Assembly (NCBI GenBank): GCA_937884995.1
Contig: CAKZZL010000037.1
Coordinates: forward strand, 1 to 64,000
Reading direction: 5' to 3'
Length of the DNA: 64,000 nucleotides
From: an uncultured Clostridia bacterium
Lineage (GTDB): Bacteria; Bacillota; Clostridia; Oscillospirales; Acutalibacteraceae
Positions 16,194 to 25,185 of this stretch are shown here, piece by piece (position 1 is the stretch's first letter; each line of letters begins with the position of its first letter). The notes under the pieces are model-generated. The model saw only the letters and a list, made by a program, of their open reading frames with translations, did no database searches and was not told the DNA's origin. Made by a program: the position numbers and the translations under genes.

Positions 16194-18782
16194 TTATATA
16201 TAAATCTGCGCAGGAGATAAGGTAAGTGAATATATTCTCGGAGCAAAAGTGTCCTGATTATTAAAGCGTGAGCTCCCGTCGTTATATATCTTAATGATAT
16301 TCTCGCCTTCTTTAAGGTTAAGCGAGAAGGTCACGGTTTTTTTTGTCTCCCAGGAATAGGTGTTTCTGCAGAAGACATTCACAGGCTCTTCGGAATTTAC
16401 GGATATAGTAATATATCTTTCAATCAGATCCACGTTATAGTCGTGAACTCCTCCTTCATCATTGTTGGAGTATTCCACCGTTATCCGATATATGCCGCTC
16501 TTTGAGGCCTTGTATATGAGTTCTGCTTCTCCGCCGAGACAGCTTATATTATCAATATATCCGTCCTCCGCTTTTGCAGGCTTTGTTAAAGTCAGCATAT
16601 CGGGAGTGTATTTTATTCTCTCTTCCGGCTGGATTTCTCTTGTGTCGGCTTGCGCTTTCAGATATATATCTTTATCTGACCTTATATCTATAAAGTTGAG
16701 TCCTCTCTTGAGATAAACTGTGGCACTCGCATTTATGAAACTGATTTCCGCGCTGTCAATATATGCTTTTTCAGCATCTGCATTCAGAATATAGTAGCCA
16801 TCATAGGGAGCTATCATAAGAAACGATTTTGTGCTTTCATTACTTCTGTCCGTGTCTCTCAAAACGATAATATTATTGTCATTCGGTGCAGCGGTTAGGA
16901 GAAGGCTGTCAAGAACATAGGTGCCTTCCTTATGAGTCAGTTTTATCTTGTGCTTACCTTTTTTTAAGCCTGTGAGAGTAAGTGAATAGCAAGAGGTATA
17001 TTCACTTTTAATGGTATTGGGAAGGCTGATTATTTGCTCATCTCCGTCAATTTCCAATATAACCTGAGCCGGGACACGGTCATCCGGGTTAAGCTTTCCG
17101 TTTTCATCAGGGCTTGAGTCATTTGCCTTGCCGTATACAAAGTCCAGGATATAGTCTCCGTTACCTGTTCCTATCTCAATTTCGACTCCGTCTCCCGGCT
17201 TTTCCATGCCGCCTACCATGTCACGTCCTTCATTATCACCGCCGCTGGCAGGACAATAGCTGTCATAAAGGTAAGCATCACCCAAAAGAGTTCCGTCTTC
17301 AAATTCATAACGAACAGCTCTTTCGTCTTTTTCGGATATTTGGCATGAATCTGCCGGCCTTATCGTTATATGATATGCATTGGCAGCATCCACTTTCCCG
17401 ATGTCAATGCTGGCCTTTTTCCCAAGCTTTTGGCTGTAGCTGTCAATGACAATAGGCTTTGAAACAATTCCGTAAAGCCCTTTATATACTGTCTCTTCGA
17501 CAGTTATGACCACATCTTTTCCGTAGAGAGCAGTAGAGTCAAGATTTTTAAGTTCGATTTTTGATTTTTTGTTTCCGCCACCGCATACTATATCTATTTC
17601 ATCCTCTTTTTCACTTAATGATGCAATCGCGGTAAAACCATTGAAACTCAGCTCATCGTGATGATATTTGAAATAGTTCTTGAAATCTGATGACAGGATA
17701 TCAAGGTTTCTGCCTTTAACTGTATTACCTTGCATATCTGTATACCAACGCATGAGCCACCATTGTGCATTGGGACTGTTGTCATCTGCACAGTTGTCAT
17801 TTAGATTATTGGAAAGGCGCCAATAGGCAGTGTCTCCGTATACTTTGTTATTTTCAAATTGAGAGACATATTTTACCATCTCACCGGGGTATCCATTTTC
17901 ACTCATCATACCATATTCAGTGATGATAATTTCAATTTCACCTATTCCGACTTCTTTTTCAATTGCGCGGTATTCTCGTATATGATCATCGAAATAATAT
18001 GCTTCTCTTTCAGCGAGTTCATGGTAGATCATTATGTCCGGAAGACAGTCATTTTCTTTACAAAAGGAAAGAAAATATCTTATTTCATCGGCATCAAAGT
18101 CACAAAAACCGGGTCCTCCTATGAGGGAATCCTTATCTATTTCCTTTACAAGCTCATAGCATTGCTTCCAGGCGGAATTGAAATTGTCTCTGCCTTTTTC
18201 GTTATATGAACACCAAACCCCGTATGTGTTATCGGGATTATCATCTTTTATGCTTTCACCGAACCAAAGTCCGTTATCGCATTCGTTATACAGGCAATAT
18301 ACTATGGAAGAGGAGTAAGTGTTTTTTGACATCTTTTCCACAGTGCTTTTTACTTTGGGAAAGAAGTCTTCATCCAGAAGCTTCTGCCAGTCATAACTGC
18401 CTTTGCTTCTTTCTTCCATGATATAGTCGTCAAGATAATACCATGTATCATATACATCCTGCAGATATACAACTTCATATTTTATATCTTTAAGAAGAGG
18501 GTCTGCATTATCTATATCACCTATCGGGTGCTGAAGACCGCCGGAAATTTTTTGTGCTATTGTCTGTATATCGAGACTTTCCACCATGTCGGAAGAGGGA
18601 ACACCGTTTTCGGCTATTCCGTAAAGACAGCCTGATGCTCCTTTTTTTACTTTTCCGGTCTTTTCTGAAAAGTCAAAACTGACCGTCGCTTTGTAACTCA
18701 AAAAGTATATTCCTGCCGTAAGAGCAAGAATGAGAACAAGGGATAGACAAATTTTAACTATTCTTTTCAATATTTTTTTCAT
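16194..18782 (-). CDS. Membrane-anchored GH39-like glycosidase with carbohydrate-binding modules
   Basis: This 862-residue exported protein has an N-terminal hydrophobic segment (about 10-32) that lacks a lipobox and may stay as an anchor. A clan GH-A barrel covers about 45-390, with a candidate acid/base Glu in LYNECDNG and a nucleophile Glu in IITEYGM; the layout resembles GH39 (xylosidase or related). After a beta domain (about 390-480) come two beta-sandwich modules: one starting VRYEFEDGTLLGDAYLYD (CBM35/CBM6-like) and a C-terminal one beginning near residue 730. Substrate is not known; cotranscription with a GH51 arabinofuranosidase suggests arabinoxylan, arabinan or arabinogalactan. 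GGGAGAG precedes the start. Confidence 0.75.
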   Translation of the reverse strand: MKKILKRIVKICLSLVLILALTAGIYFLSYKATVSFDFSEKTGKVKKGASGCLYGIAENGVPSSDMVESLDIQTIAQKISGGLQHPIGDIDNADPLLKDIKYEVVYLQDVYDTWYYLDDYIMEERSKGSYDWQKLLDEDFFPKVKSTVEKMSKNTYSSSIVYCLYNECDNGLWFGESIKDDNPDNTYGVWCSYNEKGRDNFNSAWKQCYELVKEIDKDSLIGGPGFCDFDADEIRYFLSFCKENDCLPDIMIYHELAEREAYYFDDHIREYRAIEKEVGIGEIEIIITEYGMMSENGYPGEMVKYVSQFENNKVYGDTAYWRLSNNLNDNCADDNSPNAQWWLMRWYTDMQGNTVKGRNLDILSSDFKNYFKYHHDELSFNGFTAIASLSEKEDEIDIVCGGGNKKSKIELKNLDSTALYGKDVVITVEETVYKGLYGIVSKPIVIDSYSQKLGKKASIDIGKVDAANAYHITIRPADSCQISEKDERAVRYEFEDGTLLGDAYLYDSYCPASGGDNEGRDMVGGMEKPGDGVEIEIGTGNGDYILDFVYGKANDSSPDENGKLNPDDRVPAQVILEIDGDEQIISLPNTIKSEYTSCYSLTLTGLKKGKHKIKLTHKEGTYVLDSLLLTAAPNDNNIIVLRDTDRSNESTKSFLMIAPYDGYYILNADAEKAYIDSAEISFINASATVYLKRGLNFIDIRSDKDIYLKAQADTREIQPEERIKYTPDMLTLTKPAKAEDGYIDNISCLGGEAELIYKASKSGIYRITVEYSNNDEGGVHDYNVDLIERYITISVNSEEPVNVFCRNTYSWETKKTVTFSLNLKEGENIIKIYNDGSSRFNNQDTFAPRIYSLTLSPAQIYI

Positions 18783-18882
18783 CTTACTCTCCCATATATC
18801 TAATCTTCTGCAAATTCACAGATAAAACGGCATGCTTTTTTATCATGCGCAAAAAGTTAATAATGACTGCTGATATATCATG

Positions 18883-19353
18883 TCAAAGTATAAGCTCAAG
18901 CTGACTTTCTTTTGTCTTCATGCCCATCTTGTCATAGAAACTTTTTGCACTATCATTGCCTTCCCATACATTGAGAGTCAGCTCATAAAAGCCCATTTTC
19001 TTTGCTTCATTTTTTACGTAATTAAAGAGCTTGCTACCTATCTTTTGACCTCTTGCAGATTGGTCGACACAAAGGTCATCAATGAAGAGAGATTTAAAAG
19101 CTACCATATTGTTTAAAAAGGGCTGTTCCTGAATTATACAAAGGGCATATGCAATGACTTTGTCGTTGTCATCAGCTACGACAAATGTCAGCCTGTTTTC
19201 GTCATTTATGATATCTATAACTTCTTGCTCCGTATATTTGGTTGTGCCGGATATGAAGATGTCGGGCCGTATGACCGCATGGATTTCCAAAACCTGGCTC
19301 AAAAGTCTGATGATATCTTTTGCATCTTTGTCTTTTGCTTTTCGTATAATCAT
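18883..19353 (-). CDS. GNAT family N-acetyltransferase
   Basis: This 156-residue protein has the GCN5 acetyltransferase fold. The acetyl-CoA-binding motif A is seen as LCVDQSARGQKIGSKLFNYV, with the Q/R-x-x-G-x-G/A loop, followed by a motif B segment ELTLNVWEGNDSAKSFYDKMGM. The acceptor is unknown. It starts 2 bases after the mfd stop, so it is the last gene of the glmU-pth-mfd operon. Confidence 0.88.
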   Translation of the reverse strand: MIIRKAKDKDAKDIIRLLSQVLEIHAVIRPDIFISGTTKYTEQEVIDIINDENRLTFVVADDNDKVIAYALCIIQEQPFLNNMVAFKSLFIDDLCVDQSARGQKIGSKLFNYVKNEAKKMGFYELTLNVWEGNDSAKSFYDKMGMKTKESQLELIL

Positions 19354-19355
19354 TT

Positions 19356-22300
19356 TCAGTCCTCTTTTTCAATCTTTTTCAGGCATATTTCAGCTATGTC
19401 AAATATTTCAGACATAGCATCAAGAGATGTTTGTCCTTCTGTCTTTTTGACGTTTATGCTTTGTTTACCTTTTGCTGTCATCGTTACTCTCTTTCCTAAA
19501 ACTGAGGAAAGCTCAATGACCAGATTAGGATCTATATCATCCATATATAGGAGAATGATATCGTCTTTTTGTCCTATTTCATATATAGAAAGATCTGTAG
19601 CTATATTTCTGCAAAGGGACAGTTTTATAAGGCCATCCACAGAATCCGGTATAAGACCATATCTGTCACGAAGTTCCGCCTTTACATCGGATGCATCTTC
19701 AAGAGAGCAAATATCGGCAATCCTTCTGTATATTGCAAGTCTTTGATTAAGTGCCGGAATATATTCTTCGGGTATATGCACAGGGATTTGTATGTCAACA
19801 AGGCATTCCTTCTTTTTCTTTTTCGGCTCACCTTTTTCATCACTGACTGCCTCGGAAAGAAGCTTCATATACATATCATAGCCGACACTTGCCATATGCC
19901 CGTGCTGCTGAGCCCCGAGCAGATTGCCGGCTCCGCGTATTTCAAGATCCCGCATTGCGATCTTAAAGCCGGAACCGAATTCAGTGTACTCACGAATGGC
20001 CTGCAACCTTTTATATGCAACTTCAGATATATTTTTGTTTCTCTTAAATGTCAAATATGCGCTTGCACGCCTTGAACTTCTTCCGACACGTCCCCTTATT
20101 TGGTGGAGCTGCGAGAGTCCCATATTATCCGCATCTTCTATAATCAAAGTGTTGACATTGGGCACGTCCACACCTGTCTCTATGATAGTGGTGCAAACAA
20201 GTATATCAATCTGCCCCTCCATCAGCCTTTTCCATATATCGCTTAATGTCTCTTCGTTCATTTGTCCGTGTGCGACTGCAACACGGCTGCCCGGCATCAT
20301 ATCTTTTATCTGGGCAGCGGCCCGGTTTATGCTTTCTACCCGGTTGTGAAGATAATATATTTGACCGCCCCTGCGAAGTTCTTTTTCCATAGCTTCACAC
20401 AAAAGACCCATATCGTGTTCAACAACATATGTCTGTACCGGGTATCTGTCTGCAGGAGCTTCCTCAATTACGGACATGTCACGTATGCCTGACATTGCCA
20501 TATTCAGTGTCCTCGGAATCGGTGTGGCAGACAAGGTCAAAACATCAACTCCGGGAAACTTTTCTTTGATCTTTTCTTTTTGAGCTACTCCGAAGCGCTG
20601 TTCTTCATCAACAATCAAAAGTCCGAGGTCCTTAAAACGTATGTCCTTTGAAATCATACGATGTGTTCCGACTACGGCATCGATAAAACCGCTTTTTATG
20701 CCTCTGACAATTTTTTCCTGTTCTTTTGCCGTTCTGAATCTTGAGAGCATTTCAATCGTTACCGGGAAACCATCAAAACGTTGCAGCATAGTTCTGTAGT
20801 GCTGAAGTGCAAGTATGGTTGTGGGGACCAGGATTGCACATTGTTTGCCGTCTGCAATACATTTGAAAACTGCTCTTAAAGCAACTTCCGTTTTCCCGAA
20901 TCCGACATCTCCGCAAAGAAGTCTGTCCATGGGATGCGGCTTTTCCATATCATACTTTATTTCATCTATACATCTGAGCTGGTCACCGGTCTCTTCGTAT
21001 TCAAAACGCCTTTCAAAGTCATTTTGCATATCTATGTCAGGGGAAAAAGCGTAACCGGGCTCATTCATTCTTTGGGAGTAAAGCTTAATAAGCTGGTCGG
21101 CCATATCCTTGACTGCGGATTTGACTTTGGATTTTTGTTTCTCCCAGTCATTGCCGCCGAGTTTGTTCAGCTTTACGGATTTGCCGTTATCACTGTGTGG
21201 CCCTATATATTTTGAGATAAGATCAAGATGAGTCACAGGCAGATATAGAGTATCACTGCCTGCATATTTTATCTTAATATAGTCCTTTAGGATTTTCCTT
21301 GAACCGTCTTTGCTTTCAAGCTGTGTGAAAGACTCAAAAATACCTATGCCGTATGTTGCATGTACAACATAATCTCCGGGGCTGAGTTCATCCAGAGAGT
21401 GAATGGCATCTTTTGCCTTATAGTTAATATTCCTGCGACGCTTTGCAGTCATTTGGGCCTTTGAATATGTGAATACATAAAGCTCGGATGAAGGAAATGC
21501 AAAGCCTGAGGAAACAGAACCGGGGACAACACAAACGATTCCTTTTGTCAACTCATCAGGTATGCCGGGATAGTAAAGCGCTCCTACTTCATATTCAGTG
21601 AGAAGATCGGCAACATTTCTGGCATTTTTGTCTGTGCCTGCGAAAAGAAGAATCCGTGCTTTTTTCCTTATCAGGGGAGCAAGGTCATCTGCTAAAACTT
21701 CAATCCTTCCGTTCCATATGGGCAGCATGCTGCTGGAAAAAGTGCTGAGTTCTTTAATCGGAACATCAAAACTTCCCCTTGCAAATTCATCCATGAAAGC
21801 AACAGGATATTTCGTATATATGGAAAAAAATTCATCTTTGCTGACTGTAAAACGGTCCAGGCCCTTAAAAAGAATGGCTTCATCAAAGCAGCTCTTTATT
21901 TCTTCCATCATTAATTTGTTTATATTGCTCAGTCTATCCTTGACATTCCCGCTTTCGGAAATAAAAACCATATCGTCATCCAGATAGTCAAATATAGTTC
22001 TGGCTTCATAGATAAGTGGCAGATATTTATCTTCAGAGCTAACCTTCAGTCCGTTTTGTAGTCTGTCAATATCATCAAAAATTGACTGCCTTATTGCAGG
22101 AGATTTTTTACCTTTTATTGTTGAGACGAGGTCTTGCAGTTTTTCTGAGAGTTCTTTTTTGTCAATGATAAATTCTTTTGAAGGCGTGATTACAAATTCA
22201 TCAATGCTGTCTGTACGCCTTTGGCTTTCAACTTCAAAGTGAGATATCGTATCAATGGTGTCACCCCATAACTCAACTCTTATGGGTGAGTCGCTGTCAG

Positions 22301-22850
22301 GAGAAAAGAAATCAACTATGCCTCCGCGGTGAGAATACTGGCCTACACCTTCAACTGCATCGCAATAACTGTAGCCGGCATTGTCAAAAGCCTTTAGCAT
22401 CGCATCAAGAGAGAAATCCTCTCCATTTTTAATTTTGATTGAATGGGTCGAAAGTACCTCTTTGGGCACGGTCAGATATATGACGGCCTCAACACTTGCT
22501 ACAACTATGTCATATTGACGGTCTATCATTCTCCTAAGTACTCTTATGCGTCTTTGTTCATATTCATAGGATTGGCTGTCATTGGCATAAAACGAAAGGC
22601 TGCGGGCCGGGAACTGCATAACGGAAAGCCCGAACGAGTCTATATCCTCGCACATTCGTGCCGCGGATTGCTCGTCGGGGGTAATAATAAGGGCTCTTCT
22701 GTTAAGACTCTGAACCAAAGATGATACTATATGCGCCTTTTGAACGGAAGAAAGTCCGAGTATGCCCTGGGGCAAAAAGCCCTTTTTGAAGGAATTTTCA
22801 ATATTTGAAAATTCCCGGGATTTTAACATTGCTTTTGACAGACCTGACAT
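19356..22850 (-). CDS. mfd: Transcription-repair coupling factor Mfd
   Basis: This 1164-residue ATP-dependent translocase removes RNA polymerase stalled at DNA damage and recruits UvrA. The UvrB-homology N-terminus, an RNA-polymerase-interacting domain around VVHATYGIGIFESFTQLE, and the RecG-like motor are all present: Walker A GDVGFGKTE, the DEEQ box DEEQRFGVAQKEK, motif III LSATPIPRTL, and QLHQIRGRVGRS. A C-terminal TRCF domain begins near residue 1000. Length is normal. AGGTGATTT precedes the ATG. pth followed by mfd is a conserved Firmicutes order. Confidence 0.97.
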   Translation of the reverse strand: MSGLSKAMLKSREFSNIENSFKKGFLPQGILGLSSVQKAHIVSSLVQSLNRRALIITPDEQSAARMCEDIDSFGLSVMQFPARSLSFYANDSQSYEYEQRRIRVLRRMIDRQYDIVVASVEAVIYLTVPKEVLSTHSIKIKNGEDFSLDAMLKAFDNAGYSYCDAVEGVGQYSHRGGIVDFFSPDSDSPIRVELWGDTIDTISHFEVESQRRTDSIDEFVITPSKEFIIDKKELSEKLQDLVSTIKGKKSPAIRQSIFDDIDRLQNGLKVSSEDKYLPLIYEARTIFDYLDDDMVFISESGNVKDRLSNINKLMMEEIKSCFDEAILFKGLDRFTVSKDEFFSIYTKYPVAFMDEFARGSFDVPIKELSTFSSSMLPIWNGRIEVLADDLAPLIRKKARILLFAGTDKNARNVADLLTEYEVGALYYPGIPDELTKGIVCVVPGSVSSGFAFPSSELYVFTYSKAQMTAKRRRNINYKAKDAIHSLDELSPGDYVVHATYGIGIFESFTQLESKDGSRKILKDYIKIKYAGSDTLYLPVTHLDLISKYIGPHSDNGKSVKLNKLGGNDWEKQKSKVKSAVKDMADQLIKLYSQRMNEPGYAFSPDIDMQNDFERRFEYEETGDQLRCIDEIKYDMEKPHPMDRLLCGDVGFGKTEVALRAVFKCIADGKQCAILVPTTILALQHYRTMLQRFDGFPVTIEMLSRFRTAKEQEKIVRGIKSGFIDAVVGTHRMISKDIRFKDLGLLIVDEEQRFGVAQKEKIKEKFPGVDVLTLSATPIPRTLNMAMSGIRDMSVIEEAPADRYPVQTYVVEHDMGLLCEAMEKELRRGGQIYYLHNRVESINRAAAQIKDMMPGSRVAVAHGQMNEETLSDIWKRLMEGQIDILVCTTIIETGVDVPNVNTLIIEDADNMGLSQLHQIRGRVGRSSRRASAYLTFKRNKNISEVAYKRLQAIREYTEFGSGFKIAMRDLEIRGAGNLLGAQQHGHMASVGYDMYMKLLSEAVSDEKGEPKKKKKECLVDIQIPVHIPEEYIPALNQRLAIYRRIADICSLEDASDVKAELRDRYGLIPDSVDGLIKLSLCRNIATDLSIYEIGQKDDIILLYMDDIDPNLVIELSSVLGKRVTMTAKGKQSINVKKTEGQTSLDAMSEIFDIAEICLKKIEKED

Positions 22851-22857
22851 AAATCAC

Positions 22858-23469
22858 CTAGCTGTTGTATAAGTTCATGGCTTCATCAATTTTGTCGTCT
22901 GTTATGAGTTTCACTGCGTCAAGTGAATGATCAAAAACCTCAAGAAGTTTCTTTTGCTCATCGGACGCAAAATTTGATAAAACCCAGTCTTTTAAATCAT
23001 AATCAGGATTAGGCTTTGAGCCTACACCGATTTTTATGCGGGGGAAGTTATCGGAGTTTAAATGATATATTATGCTCTTTATACCGTTATGTCCGCCGTC
23101 ACTGCCTTTCCTTTTAATACGCATTTTGCCGACTTCAAGAGATATATCGTCAAAAATGATGATAATATTCTCCGGCGGAATTTTGTAAAAGTCTGCACAT
23201 TCCTTTACTGCCTGTCCGCTGTTGTTCATATATGTCTGCGGTTTCATGACGAGGCATCTGTGCCCTCCTAAAGTCACATCGGCATAAAGAGATTTGAATT
23301 TTAATTTTTTTATTTGGAATCCTTCTTTTTCTGCAAAACTGTCTACACACAAAAAGCCCGAATTGTGGCGGGTAAGGCTGTATTTTTTGTCGGGATTTCC
23401 AAGCCCTACAGCGAGAAATTCGGGTTTTCCTGCAGATACAGAAGGAACTTTTCTAAATCTGTTAAACAT
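22858..23469 (-). CDS. pth: Peptidyl-tRNA hydrolase
   Basis: This 203-residue enzyme recycles peptidyl-tRNA released from ribosomes. Catalytic features are seen: VGLGNPDKKY (substrate Asn), catalytic His in TRHNSGF, MNNSGQAV, and Asp in FDDISLEVGKMRIK, with SDGGHNGIKSI following. The N-terminus is about 16 residues longer than in E. coli Pth; AAAGGAAAC fits this start. The usual GNPG is GNPD here. It lies between glmU (15 bases) and mfd (7 bases). Confidence 0.96.
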   Translation of the reverse strand: MFNRFRKVPSVSAGKPEFLAVGLGNPDKKYSLTRHNSGFLCVDSFAEKEGFQIKKLKFKSLYADVTLGGHRCLVMKPQTYMNNSGQAVKECADFYKIPPENIIIIFDDISLEVGKMRIKRKGSDGGHNGIKSIIYHLNSDNFPRIKIGVGSKPNPDYDLKDWVLSNFASDEQKKLLEVFDHSLDAVKLITDDKIDEAMNLYNS

Positions 23470-23484
23470 TTTCTGTTTCCTTTT

Positions 23485-24870
23485 TTACTTTTTTATCTTC
23501 CAGCCGAGTTTGTTAACCTGGCGTGCACGCGCAATACCGAGAGAGTCTTCCGGAACATCTTCGGTGATTGTGGATCCTGCCGCCGTATATGCGCCGTTGC
23601 CCAAAGAAACAGGTGCAACAAGATTGGTATTACAGCCTATGAATGCATCATCACCGATGGTTGTGCGGTATTTTGCCTTGCCTGTATAATTGACTGTTAC
23701 TGTACCGCAACCGAAATTAACTCTCTTTCCTACATCGGAGTCGCCTACATAGGTTAGATGGGAAACTTTTGTGCCGGTATCAATATTTGAGTTCTTAACT
23801 TCAACGAAATTTCCAAGATGTACATTTTCACCTATAACGGTATTCGGACGAATCTGGACATATGGTCCTATGTCAGCCCCGTTTTTAATGATTGATTTAT
23901 TGCATTGTACATGGTTTAATTTTACATTGTCTCCGATGCTTGAATCGGATATATATGTGTTAGGTCCGATTATGCAATCTTTACCTATCTTGACACCGCT
24001 CTTTATTATGCAACCGGGAAGTATGGTGGTATCGATTCCTATCTCAACTCCTTCTTCTATAACTACTCCGTCGCTGTAGGGAATATCCACACCTGCGGCA
24101 AGATGAAATTCAATTTCTCTCATCTTTGCATAGTTGTTAAGTTCCATTATCTGTTGCCTGTCATTTGCTCCGAGTATAATGTCAGAGTTAGAAGCAAAAT
24201 ATGTATCCACGCCTTTGTCATTAGACAACAGAAGAGGAACGGCATCCACCAGGTTATAATGACCATTTGCTCTGGGGGATAAGTTCGAGAGCACAAACTG
24301 TAAAGCATCTGCCTTGAACCAATATGTGCCGGATGAAATTTCTGTTATACGCTTGATTTCACTGTTGGCATCACGCTCTTCAATAATGCCCGCAAAAGCA
24401 TGGGCTGCGGATCTGACAATTCTGCCATAGCCGAAAGGCTTCGATACAATGGCGGATATGACTGTCATATCATGATTGCGGGATATATGCTGTTTGTAAG
24501 CACTGTTTATGGTAGATGCATCCATAAAGGGAGTGTCTCCGTTGAGTATAAGAACATTTGCTTTTGCATCCGCGCAATCAGCTATTTCAGAACTTGCCTG
24601 CAAAACGGCATGAGCCGTGCCGAGAGGTGTCGGCTGCTCTACAAAAATAATATTGTTTTTCGGGAACTGTTCGTTGATGTGTTCTTTGATATATTCATCA
24701 TTTTTTGGTATTACGATAACGATGTTCTTAATACCTGCTCCGATAGCTGCGGCAGTGACTCTTGAAATCATTGGCTTGCCGAGTACTTTTGCAAGAACAG
24801 GAGGGTATTGAGATTTATGCATGATTCCTATTCCGCCTGCCATAATAATGGCTAAATCATTTTTTAACAT
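23485..24870 (-). CDS. glmU: GlmU-type protein with degenerate pyrophosphorylase signature
   Basis: This 461-residue protein is laid out like bifunctional GlmU, which makes UDP-GlcNAc from glucosamine-1-phosphate. The left-handed beta-helix acetyltransferase half looks intact: IRPNT Arg, GNFVEVK Lys, the His of SHLTYVGD, and NFGCGTVTVNY. In the N-terminal half the uridyltransferase signature is altered: where G-x-G-T-R-M-x-S-x-x-P-K is expected, the sequence reads GIGIMHKSQYPP, so Arg18 and Lys25 of the E. coli enzyme become Met17 and Pro24, and the Asn169 equivalent is Ser179. The metal Asp (LNGDTPF) and GYGRIV remain. GGGGGAA fits the ATG at 24870, 27 bases inside the longest frame. Confidence 0.85.
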   Translation of the reverse strand: MLKNDLAIIMAGGIGIMHKSQYPPVLAKVLGKPMISRVTAAAIGAGIKNIVIVIPKNDEYIKEHINEQFPKNNIIFVEQPTPLGTAHAVLQASSEIADCADAKANVLILNGDTPFMDASTINSAYKQHISRNHDMTVISAIVSKPFGYGRIVRSAAHAFAGIIEERDANSEIKRITEISSGTYWFKADALQFVLSNLSPRANGHYNLVDAVPLLLSNDKGVDTYFASNSDIILGANDRQQIMELNNYAKMREIEFHLAAGVDIPYSDGVVIEEGVEIGIDTTILPGCIIKSGVKIGKDCIIGPNTYISDSSIGDNVKLNHVQCNKSIIKNGADIGPYVQIRPNTVIGENVHLGNFVEVKNSNIDTGTKVSHLTYVGDSDVGKRVNFGCGTVTVNYTGKAKYRTTIGDDAFIGCNTNLVAPVSLGNGAYTAAGSTITEDVPEDSLGIARARQVNKLGWKIKK

Positions 24871-24900
24871 AAATATTCCCCCATGATAATTATTCACTTT

Positions 24901-24929
24901 ATTCTACCATAAAAGGCCGTTCTTTTCAA
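24901..24929 (-). promoter_or_regulatory. Promoter of the glmU-pth-mfd operon
   Basis: Minus strand TTGAAA, 17-bp spacer, TAGAAT, about 30 bases before the glmU start. It is back to back with the rightward promoter at 24940. Confidence 0.65.
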
Positions 24930-24939
24930 TACTGCTTTA

Positions 24940-24968
24940 TTGACATACTGTATCTGCCAATTTATTAT
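24940..24968 (+). promoter_or_regulatory. Strong promoter driving a short terminated transcript
   Basis: A consensus TTGACA, 17-bp spacer and TATTAT lie 43 bases before a terminator hairpin. No credible gene lies between the two. Confidence 0.65.
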
Positions 24969-24974
24969 ATAATA

Positions 24975-25051
24975 TTCATTTAGCTGATGAAATGACCGAA
25001 AAAATAAGCTGCCCCACTCTCGCGACTTTAGTCATGAGCAGGGCGTTTTTT
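24975..25051 (+). ncRNA. Candidate small RNA or leader of about 75 nt
   Basis: The stretch from the predicted start near 24975 to the T run at 25051 has its own promoter and its own terminator. It contains two further pairing options: AGCT near 24982 with AGCT at 25007, and ATGAC at 24992 with GTCAT at 25031, the latter competing with or knotting into the terminator stem. It matches no riboswitch class that I can recognise. Because the next gene has its own promoter at 25073, this looks like an independent small RNA more than an attenuator. An overlapping 65-codon frame lacks a ribosome site. Confidence 0.45.
25011..25051 (+). terminator. Intrinsic terminator of the candidate small RNA
   Basis: GCCC pairs with GGGC, CTC with GAG and GAC with GTC in one irregular hairpin, followed by G and six T. 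Confidence 0.65.
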
Positions 25052-25072
25052 ACGTTTCCGCTGGTAATTTTA

Positions 25073-25101
25073 TTGACTATATCATGCCTTTGTTTTATAA
25101 T
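25073..25101 (+). promoter_or_regulatory. Promoter of the 25186 operon
   Basis: TTGACT, 17-bp spacer and TATAAT lie 85 bases before the start codon of the membrane protein gene. Confidence 0.7.
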
Positions 25102-25185
25102 ATATAAGATTATATTATTTCTGATTTTTGTGAAAATATTTTCTGTTATAATAACAGGAATAGCCATAGAGAAAGGTAGACCAAG

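Noticed and set aside
24980..25008. Hammerhead-like core (CTGATGA ... GAAA)
   Set aside because: The 7 bases between the two core motifs cannot form stem II and stems I and III are not convincing.
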